The translations under genes were made by a program, and so were the position numbers. Shown here in pieces: positions 1 through 14,600 of a stretch of DNA of 64,000 bases. The stretch is taken from positions 1,768,001 through 1,832,000 of the forward strand of contig JAQPZY010001256.1 of the NCBI GenBank assembly GCA_029931535.1, given 5' to 3'. The notes beneath the pieces were generated by a model that saw nothing but the letters and a program-made list of their open reading frames with translations, was not told where the DNA came from and ran no database searches. The first letter of the stretch is position 1, and every line of letters starts with the position of its first letter. This DNA is from Margaritifera margaritifera (Eukaryota; Mollusca; Bivalvia; Unionida; Margaritiferidae).

Positions 1-1900
1 CCCCAAGTGCAAGCCATCCACAAAGTTTGGTAACTGTAGATGGTAGAGAACTAAAGTTATTGTGCTGCAACAAATGGATGGATGGAGAACAACATAACAT
101 AATTCACTTGTATATGTATCTGTTGTTTGTACACATGTCAGTTATAAGAATTTGTGCATGTTATTTCAGTTATACTTAGACACAGCTGATAGCCTTTGGG
201 GCTATTAGTTGTTACTAACTGAATTACCCTCTTTAACTAAGGACTTATTATTATTATATCAGTATGCTTATACTAAATACACCGTGTGTGAGAATTAAAA
301 GATGGCTAAACATCTCTCTGCACTTTCTGGTACTATCAAACTTTCTATGTCCATCTCTTCTGCATACACGCTGTACAGATTTTCATACACAAACATGGTT
401 AAAACAGATATTTCATCAGAAAATTCAAAGACTTTTCAATGACAAAATTTAAATTTCAAGCACTATAATTGACAGCATATAAGCTTAGGAATAATGTAGA
501 TTATGGTATTAGGAGTCCATAGAATTTTCAGAATAAAGTCTTTCATTCTTAAACAACAACTATATACCAAATATATTTTGTTAAACTAGACCTAGGAGAA
601 GATACTAAAGTTTAATGGACTTTGGGGCATTGGGGTACATGTGCAGTCATTTAATATACATTAGTTTGGGAGTCAGCAGTCTCATTAAGCAGAATTTCAG
701 ATTCCTTGAGTTTTCAAGTTTAAGCAAATAATATTCTAAATTCATTCCTATTGTCAATATTTAATTCTTTTTATGCTTTTCACTCTTGCAATGGGACTTA
801 GAGCACTTTCACTCACTGAACTAGCTTAGGTTACCGTAGCATCTAAGTCCCTAGTTATACTGACTGTGGGTACTTTAGAGCTAAAGTCAAATGCATTGAC
901 ATTTTCAGCACAGTTGTCAGATCCTGGTGATCTAACATTTTGTCCTCGTTCTATGGTATTTCTTTATCAATTTTAACTGAATAAAAAATGATACTGTATT
1001 CTATACTCAATTTTCCACTTATTTTGAGTGATTTTAGGTTAAACAGGACCAGAAATGTACCATATTCAGACTTTTTTGATTGATGTGTAAGTTAATGATT
1101 TTGTCCCCACCATCAGTAAAACTTGGGGACTTACACAGTTCAAGCAACCTCAGCTACCATTGATATAATGTCTTTCAAGAAATGGAAGACACAGCACTTA
1201 ATTTATCACATGGCCTTACCCATATATACAGCACATATGGGAATCTTGTTTGAAAATATGCTTCCAATCACTGAGTACTTGACTGACTTTTGTTTATCAG
1301 CCCTAATGGCCCAATGAACACAGCATCAATTAATTTTACAACACGACATGGTTACAATCTTAAACAAGACTATGTACCAATAAGAATGTAAGTGACCCAA
1401 CCAGAAGTCTTACTGAATACGTAAATAACCCAACATGGAAGAAACATTCTAGGAAGATCAGGTTTCTAACTTGTTTTTAATGGATCTTTGGGGGATTTTT
1501 CTTGATATTTATATTAGTGAATTAATCTTTTTCAATGAAATGCACTTGTCTCAAAATTCAAGCCCTTTTCAAGAACTACCAAGTATTTTCAAGCACTTCT
1601 CCAGTACCTTTTGGAGCTGACCTCAAATTCGAGCACTTTTCAAGGTAACCACCAAATTTCAAGGACTTTTCAAGGTAACCACCAAAAATTCAAGGACTTT
1701 TTAAGATTAAGCCTGACAAAGACTTCCATATAACACTTGCACATACACATACAAATACCTGAAAAACCACATGTACAATGTACATTTATTTGCAATAACA
1801 GCATATTTATTGTGAATATTATCCAGTACTATAAGAACATGAAAATCAATAAAAAGTCATTCTATGAAAACTAAATTTTCTCTTGTAGAAAAGATAATTT
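1..1900. other. no gene recognised
   Basis: AT-rich sequence without a credible coding frame. Around 1555-1700 a short motif built on 'tcaaggacttttcaaggtaacc' recurs. The missing uricase C-terminal exon was looked for here, including a PTS1-type terminus, and not found. Confidence 0.6.
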
Positions 1901-1929
1901 GAACTAATCAAGGGGAGATTCAATTATTG

Positions 1930-2190
1930 ATAAAACAGTAACCCATGTGAACCAGTATTTCACATTGGCCCCATATGTGAAGAGGTTTATACATTGAAAA
2001 AACAGTAACCCATATGAGCCAGTATTTCACATCAGTCCCAATGTGAAACAGTTTAGACCTTGAAAAAAACAGTAACCAGTCTGAACCAGTATTTCACATC
2101 AGTCCCAATGTGAAGAGTGTAGACCTTGAAAAAACAGCAACCATTCTGAACCAGTATTTCACGCCAGTCCTAATGTGAAGTGATTTAAAC
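1930..2190. repeat. ~62-bp tandem repeat, four copies
   Basis: Four diverged units each contain 'aacagtaacc', 'gaaccagtatttcac' and 'cagtcccaatgtgaa', spaced about 60 bases apart. Confidence 0.8.
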
Positions 2191-2526
2191 ATGTTTTACT
2201 GTATAAATAATACTGACAAAAATATATAAGTTGTTTCTTACCTTCTGTACTCTCAAAAATATCATACCTTTGCCATTCAATGCATTTTGCAGTAAAACAA
2301 ATCCAAGAAAAGAGCAAAAATAAGAAGTCTGATTTCGATCAGATTATTTCCTGCAACAGATTTAAATTAAATTCAACACTTGGGTTAGTATATAATTTAT
2401 AAGGGGAAATATTATATATAACTACATTAATGCAAGGTTATGCTGAAAGACAAAAGTAACTGACACCATCAGTCAAAGAAAGTTTATGAGATGACACTGT
2501 TACCATGGATACAATGTAATACTGAC

Positions 2527-2622
2527 CTCATTCTGACATCCAGAAAACTCCAGTTTTGGAAACCTTTTGAAATCCACACTAAAGTAGTGAACATTTGGCA
2601 ATGTCATCTCTATCCTGTTTAT
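2527..2622 (-). CDS. uox: uricase exon 6 (last exon located)
   Basis: Acceptor CATTTCAG precedes INRIEMTLPNVHYFSVDF, which contains the catalytic His of the family. A weak GTCAGT donor follows QNE at 2525-2526. If unspliced, the frame reads eight more codons to a stop at 2500-2502, which does not resemble a uricase C-terminus, so a further exon is more likely. Confidence 0.9.
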
Positions 2623-5600
2623 CTGAAATGGAGATTTGTACAGTGAAAGATATACCATCATCACTCGTGTATAATCCAGGGCCAAATGCAAACAACATAG
2701 ACCCTGATCTGCTGTCGCATAGTGCGCCGGCAGATCAGGGTCTATGTTGCTTGTTCTACTGATTAGTCCTTACAAACTGCATAGACCCCGATCTGCTGGC
2801 GCATTATGCGTCGGCAGATCTGGGTCTATGTAGTTTGTAGTTGGTATTGACTTATACCCGAGTATATATGGTAATCTATGCTGTTAATCTTTGTGATTAA
2901 TTAGAAAATAGAAATGTGTTCATAAAATACATCTGCCCTGCCATGCCCTCTCTGTATGACTCTTGCTGCCAACAATGCATGACATACTGACATATATACA
3001 AAACTCAACCAATTGATGTAATGGATGCATTGAAAGGCACACAGGGTAACATGTTATACCCCTTCTACATCATGGCTAGGCATAACAATGTATTGACAGG
3101 CAGACACAAGTAATATGTTATGCCCCTTCCACATCATGGTTGAGCATAAATATATATTGATAGGCAGACAGGGGTGTTGCAAGTCAGTAGAGAAGTTCAT
3201 AATTTTTAATAACTGCATACCTGCCATAACATGACGTGTCATGCGAAAAACAAAATTTTGCACTCCCAAATCCCCGACATGGTCGTGTTTCGAAAAATAC
3301 AATTTTCAGTTATCTGAGAAAGAAAAAAAAAATGGAGAGAGATTTTGTGACCACCATTATACATGTATATGTCAGTAGCATGCAGTCTGCATAAACAGTA
3401 AACAGTTCTGCTTAGAGCCCATGTAAAACTATCCTTGGGCAGTTTATCATAGAGGCAATTAAAAGGTATTGTGGTCACATATAAGCAACCACCATTTCAC
3501 TGATTGGCTGAGTGAGAATAGCTATGGTGAAGCCGTGGTAAATCCTTTGAAGACTACTGTGGGAAAGCCCATTAGGTTAATTTGCATTGGTAAAGTGGGA
3601 CAACCCAATTTGTTTAAAGTCACAGAAAAATCAAAGAGATGCATGTCAAAGAACAAGTTATTACACATCATAGCCTTGAAAAAATAATGTTTAAGCCATC
3701 TTTATTAGAGATTATTAGCAAGTTCGTGATAAGAGGCAACGTTGCTTTGAACTTGGATTTCACTCCATATATATAAAATGCAAAACACGATTATTTTGGT
3801 AGTCGGAATTGTGTACAAAGGTGATTCATTTTTTAAGGCAAAATGTTGAAATACTGCTGTGATTCAGGAAATGATGAGCCACCTGCAAAGAGAGCAGAGA
3901 CCAGCAAAACTAAATTTTAGAACTCCTGGACAGAGTTTGACTATGTAAAGCGCTGCAGTAAGGGGGAGCATTTTATTTTTTGCGCACACTGCCAAGACCA
4001 TACTGACATCAGTCATCCTGGAGTGTACAACATCTGTTGACATAGCAACACCACCCAGCATATATGACACTTCCTCACATCAATACAGATGCAGAAAGAT
4101 CGTTTTATATGCTGAGATCTTCGGGGAAGTCTGAACAACAGTACCATCCAGTCTTCAATGAGTGCAAAGATTAACACAAATGACACTTAAATTACCTTAA
4201 CCCCCCTCCACCCACACACACACTGAACTAGTGAAAGCAGCAAAGACTGCATCTCATTAAGAAAATATTCCACTGTCCAAGATAATTTAAAGACAGAAAC
4301 TTGCTATATTTTTTATTTATTTAATATCTGTCTGGTTCTGATTATGTGAATGTTGGCATATGTGTGTGGTGTTGGAATTGGACAATGCTAAATCTACCAA
4401 CTAAGTTTTGTTTGTAAGTGTATTAAATGCTCAAAAAAAACCTAGATGTTATTTTTTATTTTTTTTTTATCAGATCTGAATTTCCAGTATTTTCTATAAT
4501 CTTATGAGAAAAGATAAGTTATTCTCAATTGACATCACTTTTTTTGGACCATGCACACTAACACCCCCCCCCCCCTTGGGACCCCAAAACACACTTTTTG
4601 AGTCTTGAGAACCCCCCAACACTGTCTGGGAATATGGCAGGTATGTAACTGTATCTGCCTAAATTTTCGTGGAACAGTATAGCTTGTAGATGAATGCATG
4701 TTTGTATAACTAAACTGTTTGGGTACCTTACTTAATTAATGCAGTATAGATAGTGCTCAGTGTCACGGAAAAAGGCAAGAAAATAATTTGGTATTGCATT
4801 AAACGATGATAACGTATATTTGACTTTGTCCATGCATACAGCGTTAATTAGAGTAGCTTGTTTTTCTACCTTGACATGTAGTTACTAATATTGATATCTT
4901 GTTGTAGGTCGTTTGCAGCATGATGCCCATGTTTCTCAACATGCACATGTACTTTACCCTTGGGTCTTGAACGTCTTGTTTTTTTTATATATATAGTATA
5001 AATAGTAGGTTTTTACTATACGTGGTACATCATCACTTGGATCTTGTCACGGAGTGTCGGTCTTGGAACCACAAAACTACAGCCATAGGGGTAAGTGATA
5101 ACTGTTAAGATAACTTTGATTCCCTTGTACATTTATGCTTTTTATTGTGTTTGTGACATTCTTATTTTTATTATTATCATAATTGGATAAAGCTTCAATA
5201 GAGAAAATAACCACATTTAACAGACAATTCACTGTTAGAATTTATTCCTCGTCACCTGTAGGATTCGAGTAGAAAGTTACACGTAGAGTGCGGGTTTAAT
5301 GTATTTTGTATAACTCATTGGGGATATTGATATAATGGACCATAGACATTTGTTGAGTGGATCATACGTATATTTCATATAGATATATTTGAGTATTTTG
5401 TGTGATAGCGTATTTTGTATTATACGTTACCAGTTTCATCTATTTGTAGCTGAAACTGGTGGAAGGTAAACTTGTAAGAGTGAAACTGTGTGGATGCACA
5501 TTATTCCCTGTATAGGTGCATACATCAGCCCAATGTGGACGATTTGTATAATTCAGTCCTGTGTGGACATGCATTATTCCCTGTGTGGGCAACAACCTGT

Positions 5601-8600
5601 GCTTGGAACAAAGGTACACCTTTTTGAATACAGAACACAGAACTGTTGATTTATTTTCCTTTAAGTGACCAACTCATACAAATAATATTTACTTTCAATT
5701 ATAACTTGTGAATTTATGGAATCATCTTTTTTTTTTTTTAAATGAAGTATTGACAATGTAAATTTGTACATAATTTGTCTGCAAATTAAATGTTGCAATT
5801 GTTATTAATATATGTTTATGTGGAGTCATTGCTCCCCTTGCATACAGTCCTATAGACAGGCCTATTTGTAAACTGTGATGGTCAATGTGTGACAAGAGGT
5901 AACATGTTACATGTCAAATAAAAAGGTATAATTTTGAGGGAAACTCAATAAATCTTTCTTGTTCATGGCACTGTATTTAAATGATAGTTAGACAACAGAA
6001 AATAGGTAAATTGGACTAGACTATATCCTTTATTGAAATTCTAGTTTCAACTTTTTTTTTATGCCAACTGATACTTAATTCAAATGAAAGATCAGTGCAA
6101 TATGCAGTGGGAAGATTATTATCTATCTATGTATCTATCATGTATGTAAATCTACTTAATTCAAGAGAAAGAGAAGTGCAATAATCAGGGAAGAAAATTA
6201 GATCTATCTATCTTGTATATATTTGGATTTATGTATAATTAAACATTTTCTATCTAATGTATTTAAAATCAAAGCAATGACTGGGTTGAAAATGTATAAA
6301 TTCATCCAAGCTCATTTAAGTTTAGCAAATGGGTCTAAACTTTTCATGTTCTTATTGAGAATTCTCTTTACAATGGTGGTGTTAAAAATCAAACAAAGCA
6401 AGTTTTAGTAATCTGAATTTAGTTTAGTACAACTCATATTATGGACACATTAAACATGATTCTTAAAGTTACATGTCTGAGAGAGAAAAAAAGAGAAATG
6501 GTCAAATACACAGATAAAAAGAAACAAACATGGGGGTAAAAAGCCAGAATTACAAGTTCAGTACAGATTTTTTAAGGAGTCAAGCATCAATTTACAGACA
6601 CCAGGTTCTGACAATGGCCATCAATATACAGACATCAGGTTCTAACAGACAATGGCCATCAATATACAGACATCAGGTTCTGACAAAAAAAAGGCCATCA
6701 ATATACAGACATCAGGTTCTGACAAAGGCCATTAATATACAGACATCAGGTTCTGACAAATAAAGGCCATCAATATACAGACATCAGGTTCTGACAAATA
6801 AAGGCCATCAATATACAGACATCAGGTTCTGACAAATAAAGGCCATCCATATACAGACATCAGGTTCTGACAAAGGCCATTAATATACAGACATCAGATT
6901 CTGACAAATAAAGGCCATCCATATACAGACATCAGATTCTTACAAATAAAGGCCATCCATATACAGACATCAGATTCTGACAAATAAAGGTCATTAATAT
7001 ACAGACATCAGATTCTGACAAATAAAGGCTATTAATATACAGACATCAGGTTCTTTCTGACAAAGGCCATTGATATACAGGCACCAGATTCTGACAGACA
7101 GAGGCCTATCATAATGAGCCAATTTGTATGCTATCATTACTATTATTATACTAGTTTTAATTAAGCAGCACCTACTACCAACAGACATAATTATGTCAGT
7201 TAATGAACTGTCTGCTAACAGAAGATTTACTGTATGTCCAAAGACCCGTCTTAACAGACTTCAAAATTCCTATCATTACAATAGAATATAAAAACAATGT
7301 ACTTTTGTTTGAAACAATTCCTCATCTAGCCTAGAGTCTTTCTATCAAATACAACAATGGACCTAAAAACAGTATTTTTTAATGACCCTAAAACAGGTTT
7401 AACATTGGGTCAGCGAACAATACCCTTGAGCCAATGTTATTAACCTTATTGAAAACCTACTTGAAACCACAGGCTGTATCTATTTTCCCACAGTTCACAT
7501 GATGATTACATCTGCAAACGAACATTTTTTAAAAAGAAAAACGGAGAAAAAAAAGCGATATACTATGGTTATCGTATATGCTGGGACATTGTAAAAGTTA
7601 TGATATATTGTACTTACCACATATGATGGGACACTGTAAAATTTGGATACCCTAATCAAGAGTCCCTTGAACAGACTGATGCTGTACTGGTCAAAAAGAA
7701 TTTCCAGGAATTCAAATTAAGACCATTACTTTCTTTTAACTGCTAAGTGTTGAAACTATTGCTGATAATCTTCAGCAATATCAAGATTTTCAAATGAGCT
7801 GCTGTGGTGACCATACCGGATGTCAGATTGGCACCATTTTCAATTAGGGCCAACAAGACAACATAGGAAGTCTTATGTCGGAAATCCCATACTGATATGA
7901 CTTTCCATTGTTTTGGAGGAATGATAAGATTTTCAAGATGGATGTCATGGTCATTGGCACCATTTCCATTCAGGACCAACTAGACATCATAAGAAGCCTT
8001 TTGGTGAAAGCACAATACTGATATGACCAGCCATCTAGGAAAAGTAACAAGAAAAAGATTCTGATGATGGCCATTGAGGTGTCTATATTGGAAGTCAGAT
8101 CGGCATAATTTTCATTTATGACCACCTGGACATCATAAGAAGTCTTTCATCAGTGACAATCCCATGCTGATACGAACATTAATTCAGGAGTAGTGATAAC
8201 AAGATTTTTAAGATGGCCACTGTAGCAGCCATATTAGATATCTGAGCAGCACCATTTTCATTTAGGACCAACTAGACATCATAAGAAGTCACTCAGTAAG
8301 AACCCCATGTTGATATGACCATATATTCAGGAGAAGAAGCAATAACAAGATTTTCAAAATGGCCAATGTGGTGGCCACATTGGATGTGCATGATGCACCA
8401 TTTTCTTTTATGACCAACTAGGCATAAGAAGTATTCTGGTGAAAACCCCATGTCAATATAACTTTTCATTTACGAGAAGTAGGAATAACAAGATTTTCAG
8501 GCTGACTTCTGTGGTGGCCATATTGGACTTCAGATCGGCACAATTTTCATTTAGAACCAACTTGACAAGAAGTCATTTAGTGAAAACCCCATGTTGATAT

Positions 8601-11600
8601 AACCATCCATTCACAACGAGTTGCGATAACAAGATTTTTCAAGATAGTAGTTGTGGTGGTCATATTAGCAACATTTTCATTTAGGACCAACTAGATATCA
8701 TAAAGTCTTTTAGTGAAAACCCTATGTTGAAATGACCATCCATTCAGGAGAAGTAACAATAAAATTTTCAACATGGCCACTGTGATGCCATACTAGATGT
8801 CCAAGCAGAACCATTTTCATTTAGGACCAACCGGGCCATATAATCAATATGTGTGTATAGTTTCATGGCAATCTTCCAAGAAGTTTAAGAGAAGTAGCAA
8901 TAACAAACTTGTGCTAACATAAAGATCGATGATGGACAGACAACAGACAACATACCATCCCATAAGCTCTCCAGATCTATGACCATTAGAACCAATAAAA
9001 ATACATTTTTAATGCATTAGGACATTTTAATTCATTGGCAGAAGTTGGTCGATATACCTTCCTTGCGATGCCTCTGCATGCCAAGTTTTATGAGTATAGG
9101 TAAAAAAAGGGTCCAAGATATTGAGGGTGTAGTGACTGGATAACTGAAAATACAAAGGTCACTCAAGCAAGAAAATTAAATCACAATGACCTGGATTTGA
9201 TATGGTAGGATTAGACACGATTGCAATTTTCATAAGTAGGGTATAAAACATTGTGGATGTAATGAATAGAAAGCTAAAAATAAAAAAGTCACTCAGTCAT
9301 AAATATATGATCACACTGACCTATTGTTGATATGGTGGAGTTACTCTCATCAAGATCAGGTCACAGTGACCTAGACAAATGCATCCACATACCAGTTTTC
9401 ATTAGTGTAGGTGAAATAGGGTCTGAGATATTGAGGCAGTAATATGAAATACTGAGAGACTAACAAATGAACAGGCAAAACTATATATTCCCTTTCAACT
9501 TTGTTGGAAAGGGTATAATGATCAATGCAATACTTGAACACTATACTGAAGTATGGCTGTTCACATAAATGAAACTGGTAATTCAGGAATTATTACAAAG
9601 ACATTAACTACTGTGACTAGCAGAATATTTGCTGTCACAAATGTGAAAATGAACCACTAAACAACATTTGTATTCTAAAGCGATTCTATAACCTGAAATA
9701 ATCATTTCTGAGGAGAAACCATTTTTCAAGCACAGTAGTGGCAGCTTCAAATACTGTGATGTCTACATAGGTGTAAAAAAGACCTTATATTTTTTGCACA
9801 TTCTTTCTTTCTTTCCTTGTAGTTTTGGATTTATCTGAACAAAAGCAAAGACAAAACATCACCATCTCATGACCATTTCCCTACTAATGACATTGACCTC
9901 TGACCTAATTAAAATATCTTCATTGGTTCAAACATTATACCTGTACATGGATAGAGGAAACTGATTTATATTTCCCTTGCCATGACCTTGACCTTGAAGC
10001 AGGGGATGTGGCTACTGTATATGACACACTATCTACTCATGATAACTGGTCAAAGTTGCATTAAAATATCTGGCTTAAAAGTTATATCCCAGACAAGGAC
10101 ACAAGTTAGTGTTACAATCTTCGTTGCTGTGACCTAGACCTTGAGGAAGGGGGCATGGCTATGGTATGCAATACAATTTCTAGTCGTGACATACACTTGA
10201 CCATAGTTTCATGAAAATCGCTCAAACCATTATGAAGTTATGGGCCAAACAAGCAAATTTTAACAGATGAATGGATGCCATAACATGGTTTGTGCAGCTC
10301 CAGTGGGATTTGCAAGGACTTTTCAAGAAGTTTTTAAGGACTTCAAAAAGTTTTCAAGGAGTATTTATACTTACAAGAAGAGTCCATTGAAGGGACTGAC
10401 ACTACTGTCTGGGTGTTGAAACCATCACTGATACTGGCTGTAAGATTGACACCATTTTCATTTAGACCAAACTAGACACCATTAAAAGACTTCTGGTGAA
10501 AACTCCATGTTGATATGACTATCCATTCAGGAGAATTAGTGACAATATTCATTGTGGCAGCTGTATTTGAGGTCAGATTGGCACCATTGTTTTTCAGGAC
10601 CAACTAGATATCATAATTAGTTTTCTGATGAAAACACATGTCAATATGACTTTCCATTTAGGGTTAGTACCATTAACAAGATTTTCGTAATGGCTGCCAT
10701 GGTAGCCATACTGGATGTCAGATTGGCACCATTTTCATTTAGTACTAATGAGACATCATAAGAAGTCTTCTGGTGAAAACATAATGTTGATATGACTTTC
10801 CATTTTGGAGGAGTAGTGATTAGATTTCAAGATGGCCACTGTTGCAGCCATATTGGATATCAGATCGACACAATTGCTATTTAAGACCAACTAGACACCA
10901 TAAGCACTCTTTTGGTGAAAACCACATATTGATATGACTTTCCATTCAGGAAGAGTAGCAATAACAAGATTTTCAAGATGGCTGCAGTGGTGGCCATATT
11001 TTATGTCAGATCAGCACCATTTTCATTTAGGACCAACTAGACACCATAAGAAGTCTTTCAGAGAAACCCCCATGTTGATATGACCATCCATTTAGAAGGA
11101 GTTGCAATAACAAGATTTTCAAGATGGCAGTCATAGTGGATGTCCAAGTGGAAACCATTTTCATTTAGGACCAACTAGACATCATAAGAATTCTGGTGAA
11201 AACCCCATGTCAATGTGACTTTCCATTTAAAAGTAGTGATAATAAGATTTTTGTTGTGGTGGCCATATTGATGTCAGATTGACCCCATTTTCATCTAGGA
11301 CCAACTAGACCTTGGAATGAATGTGTGCATTAAATGTCATGGCAATCCTCCTAGTTGTTAAGGAGAAGTAGCAATAACAAACCTGTACCAATGGACAATT
11401 GCCAGATGATGGACAACAAACCATTCCACAAGCTCTTCTGGTCTATGACCAGTACATCTAAAACTTGAACTGTCTCCATATTTTACTTTGTTTATCACTA
11501 CATAAACAGACACAAAAATAGAAGCAAGGCAAATACATATGCCAAAACAGCACAGGGGCACTACTCCAAAGTCTTATCTCAATAACTTTTCAAGAACCTT

Positions 11601-14600
11601 ACCTGAGGAATGTTGGCCAGTACTTGTTTCTCTGCTAGGTACAAGGTGTTCTGGACAGATGGAGAGTAAATCCCGGTGTTAGGTGCTCCAGCAAAGACCT
11701 CAAGAATACTTGTCTTTACCCCCTCCCTAAACAGGTAAGTAAAATTAAACTTTATTTATTAACATTTCAGTCATACATTGGATATCAAACCTTGTATATA
11801 CACCACAGTACTCTTGATAACTCAGATGTTAGTGTAGAGTAACTCTTTAAGTACAGAAAACTAAAGAATCTGAGAATAGAAAAGACTTATCTTGTATGGG
11901 CAACCAATGTACGGCTCGCCATCACCATAACACAGTATCTTGTGTCCATAACTGCTGACTGCATTATGTAATCAACTGCCATATAACATCATTGATTGAA
12001 AAGTGTACATGTGAGTGAAGGAGGTGCATAACAACAAAAATAAGAGCAGCATTTAAGTACATACAAATATATTTTTTACATGATGTGCATTAAAACTTGT
12101 AAATATATGAAAAATATAGATATCATACTATTGCAATGTATTATTTTTTTTAAAAATCCATACTAACCATGTGTTTGGTAGATCTACATCATAATAAAAT
12201 CATTCCAAACTGAGGCACCATGCTTTCATACATACCTCAGTTAATGTTTATTATTAATCTAGTTCTTACTTTGGTCAGTGAAAGTCCTTTATGGTCAATA
12301 TTCAACTAGAAAACATCATTATCTGTTTCTCTGCTTCAAAAGTTTTACTTACTGGAGAACAAAAATAATGTTTACATCTCATAAAGTCCCAATGTCATCA
12401 TGGATCTCAGAGGATTTCCTCAATGGAAAATTCCATTCATGTAGGTCTAACTTCATATCAGAGACACTGATCAAAGCTAATACCACCAGCTGTCTTTCTC
12501 CTTTTATCCACAGTGGCATAATTAATATGCTAATTAGTTATAGGCTATGTGTAACTATTAATAGCATATTGGCAAAGTTGACAGGCCTACAGCCTTTACA
12601 GTGTATCAGAAACATACTTTCAGTCTACATGTAGGTTCATGTGTATACCTGGTCAACAGTGTTGACAGGCCTACTGCCTTTACAGTGTATCAGCAACATA
12701 TACTTTCAATCTACATGTAGGTTCATGTGTACACCCAATCAACAGTGCTGACAGGACTACAGCCTTTACAGTGTATCAGCAACATATACTTTCAATCTAC
12801 ATGTAGGTTCATGTGTACACCCAGTCAGCATACAAAATTCTTGTATGTAGTCAGACACTAAAGGTCTGATATACTTGATTTTCTTGAGTACATTATGCAA
12901 ATGAGTTGCCAAGAAAAAGAATGATTGTGACTTTCTGTCTGGTGATTAAATAATGCAGCAAGGCTGTATTGGAAAACTTTGTTAGTCTTTGTTAGAGAAA
13001 TAGGTAAGAGTAAGACAAGAATATCTAATATGCAACTGTTTATTGTCACATGATCTTCATCAAATCACATTGAGGATTAACCAATGTATGCTCAAAAATA
13101 CTTGTGTGACATGTAATAGATATGAAGCTATATTAGCCAAACTGACACAATTTATGTGCTGACTGGATTTTTGAAAATTTTCTATAGCTGGTCAAATACA
13201 ATAATGACTAATAAGCGACTAAAGTAAGTTTTAGTAAAAAGTTTCAGCAAACTCAAGCTTGAATAAAAGTTTCATAAATCTTTATGGTCATGAATTTTTT
13301 AAATTAGACGTTTTATTTGTTCATTTTTAATTTTTAAACAGTGTCTATGGTGTAACTGTGTTAAATCTGGAAATTAGTGCTGCACCTTAAGTGAGCCCAG
13401 GGAACAGAGTCCCACCTGAAACTGTCAGCGTCCCTCTAAATTTAACAAATCCCCATATCCTGATCATTACAGGTGACAAGAGGTACATAAAATGTTCCCC
13501 TGACAGCACAACCAAGGTGTAACACTGGTAATTGTCTTATAACAAAAGGGGCTATAATGATGGACAGCTGTACTGTGTATTTAATACTTTTCACGAAGAC
13601 CAATTTTGTTTAGTTTTGCACTGTCATCAGAACATCAATTCATGGATAGGGACCCTATTGTCTAAACTGATGGATCATTGTCCAATGTGTCTTTTATTTC
13701 ATGGTTTGTATGATTCTAGGCCTGCATAATGGTGTAGTACTTATCAAGATGCATCTCCTCACACAGTTTCATGATTCTAGGTTGGGTAGTATGCATATAG
13801 CAAGCAAAAGAACTCATACGGTCATGAGCTGAAAACAAACTCTTAACCAAACCAGTGAAAGATGAAATACAGGTCATAATGAGCTTCTCTTTTTGTAAAG
13901 GTGTGGCACTAATACAGATGCATATCATCATCAATTTCATGACTCTAGCATGTACACTGCTTGAGAAATAAACATCAAAACAAAATTTTACCTAAATCAG
14001 AGATGTGTAAAATATGGGCCATAATGACCTACTTCTGCAATGAGGGAACAAAGCTCATCAACATGCATCCCTCACCAAGTTTCATGATTATAGATAATAT
14101 AATATGTACACAGCATGCAAAAACTATTAGGCTATGAGCTAGACACAAAAAGCTTAACCTAAACCAGTAAAATGCAAGTCAGTGACCTTCTTTTTTGTAT
14201 GGTTATGGTACTAATAGAGATGTATACATTCCTTAAGTTTAATGACTCTAGCATGAACAGTTAAAACACACATTTTAAAAAAGTCGGTAAAGTGTGAAAT
14301 ATGAGTCACAGTGACCAACTTTTGTGATGAGGTGTAGTACTCATCAAGTTTCATACCCTCACTAAGTTTCATGATTCCAGGTATATGTATGGGCGTGAGC
14401 TAAATACAAAAACTTAACCAAAGCAGGTAAAATGTGAAATGTGGGTCACAGTGACCTTCTTTTGTTGGTGGTGGTGTGGTACTAAAAGAGATGCATACAG
14501 ATGTATGAACAGAGCTTGAGCAATAAACTTAAAACACAAAATTTAACCTGTCAATGAAGCATGAAATATGGGCAACAGTGACCTACTTTTGTGATGGGGG

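Larger units (their letters stand above)
2623..11602 (-). other. uricase intron 5, repeat-rich
   Basis: This 9-kb intron has no recognisable gene. It contains paired foldbacks, a 1430-bp TIR element, a 38-bp minisatellite and two blocks of a dispersed ~150-bp repeat. Positions 4652-6580 show no gene: there is a TATA-like stretch near 4990-5005 and a GTAAGT at 5092, but no coding frame. Positions 9000-10290 hold only diverged repeat text with CAGTGACCT-type motifs. Confidence 0.85.

Noticed and set aside
4985..5100. Possible host promoter and first exon (TATA-like plus GTAAGT)
   Set aside because: No coding frame or downstream acceptor with homology; it lies in a uricase intron and could equally be part of a repeat.
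6530..6763. 77-codon frame with repeated IYRHQVL phrases
   Set aside because: Produced by the 38-bp minisatellite.
9480..9520. 'cctttcaactttgttggaaagg' hairpin as a regulatory RNA
   Set aside because: A short isolated palindrome in intron sequence with no supporting context.
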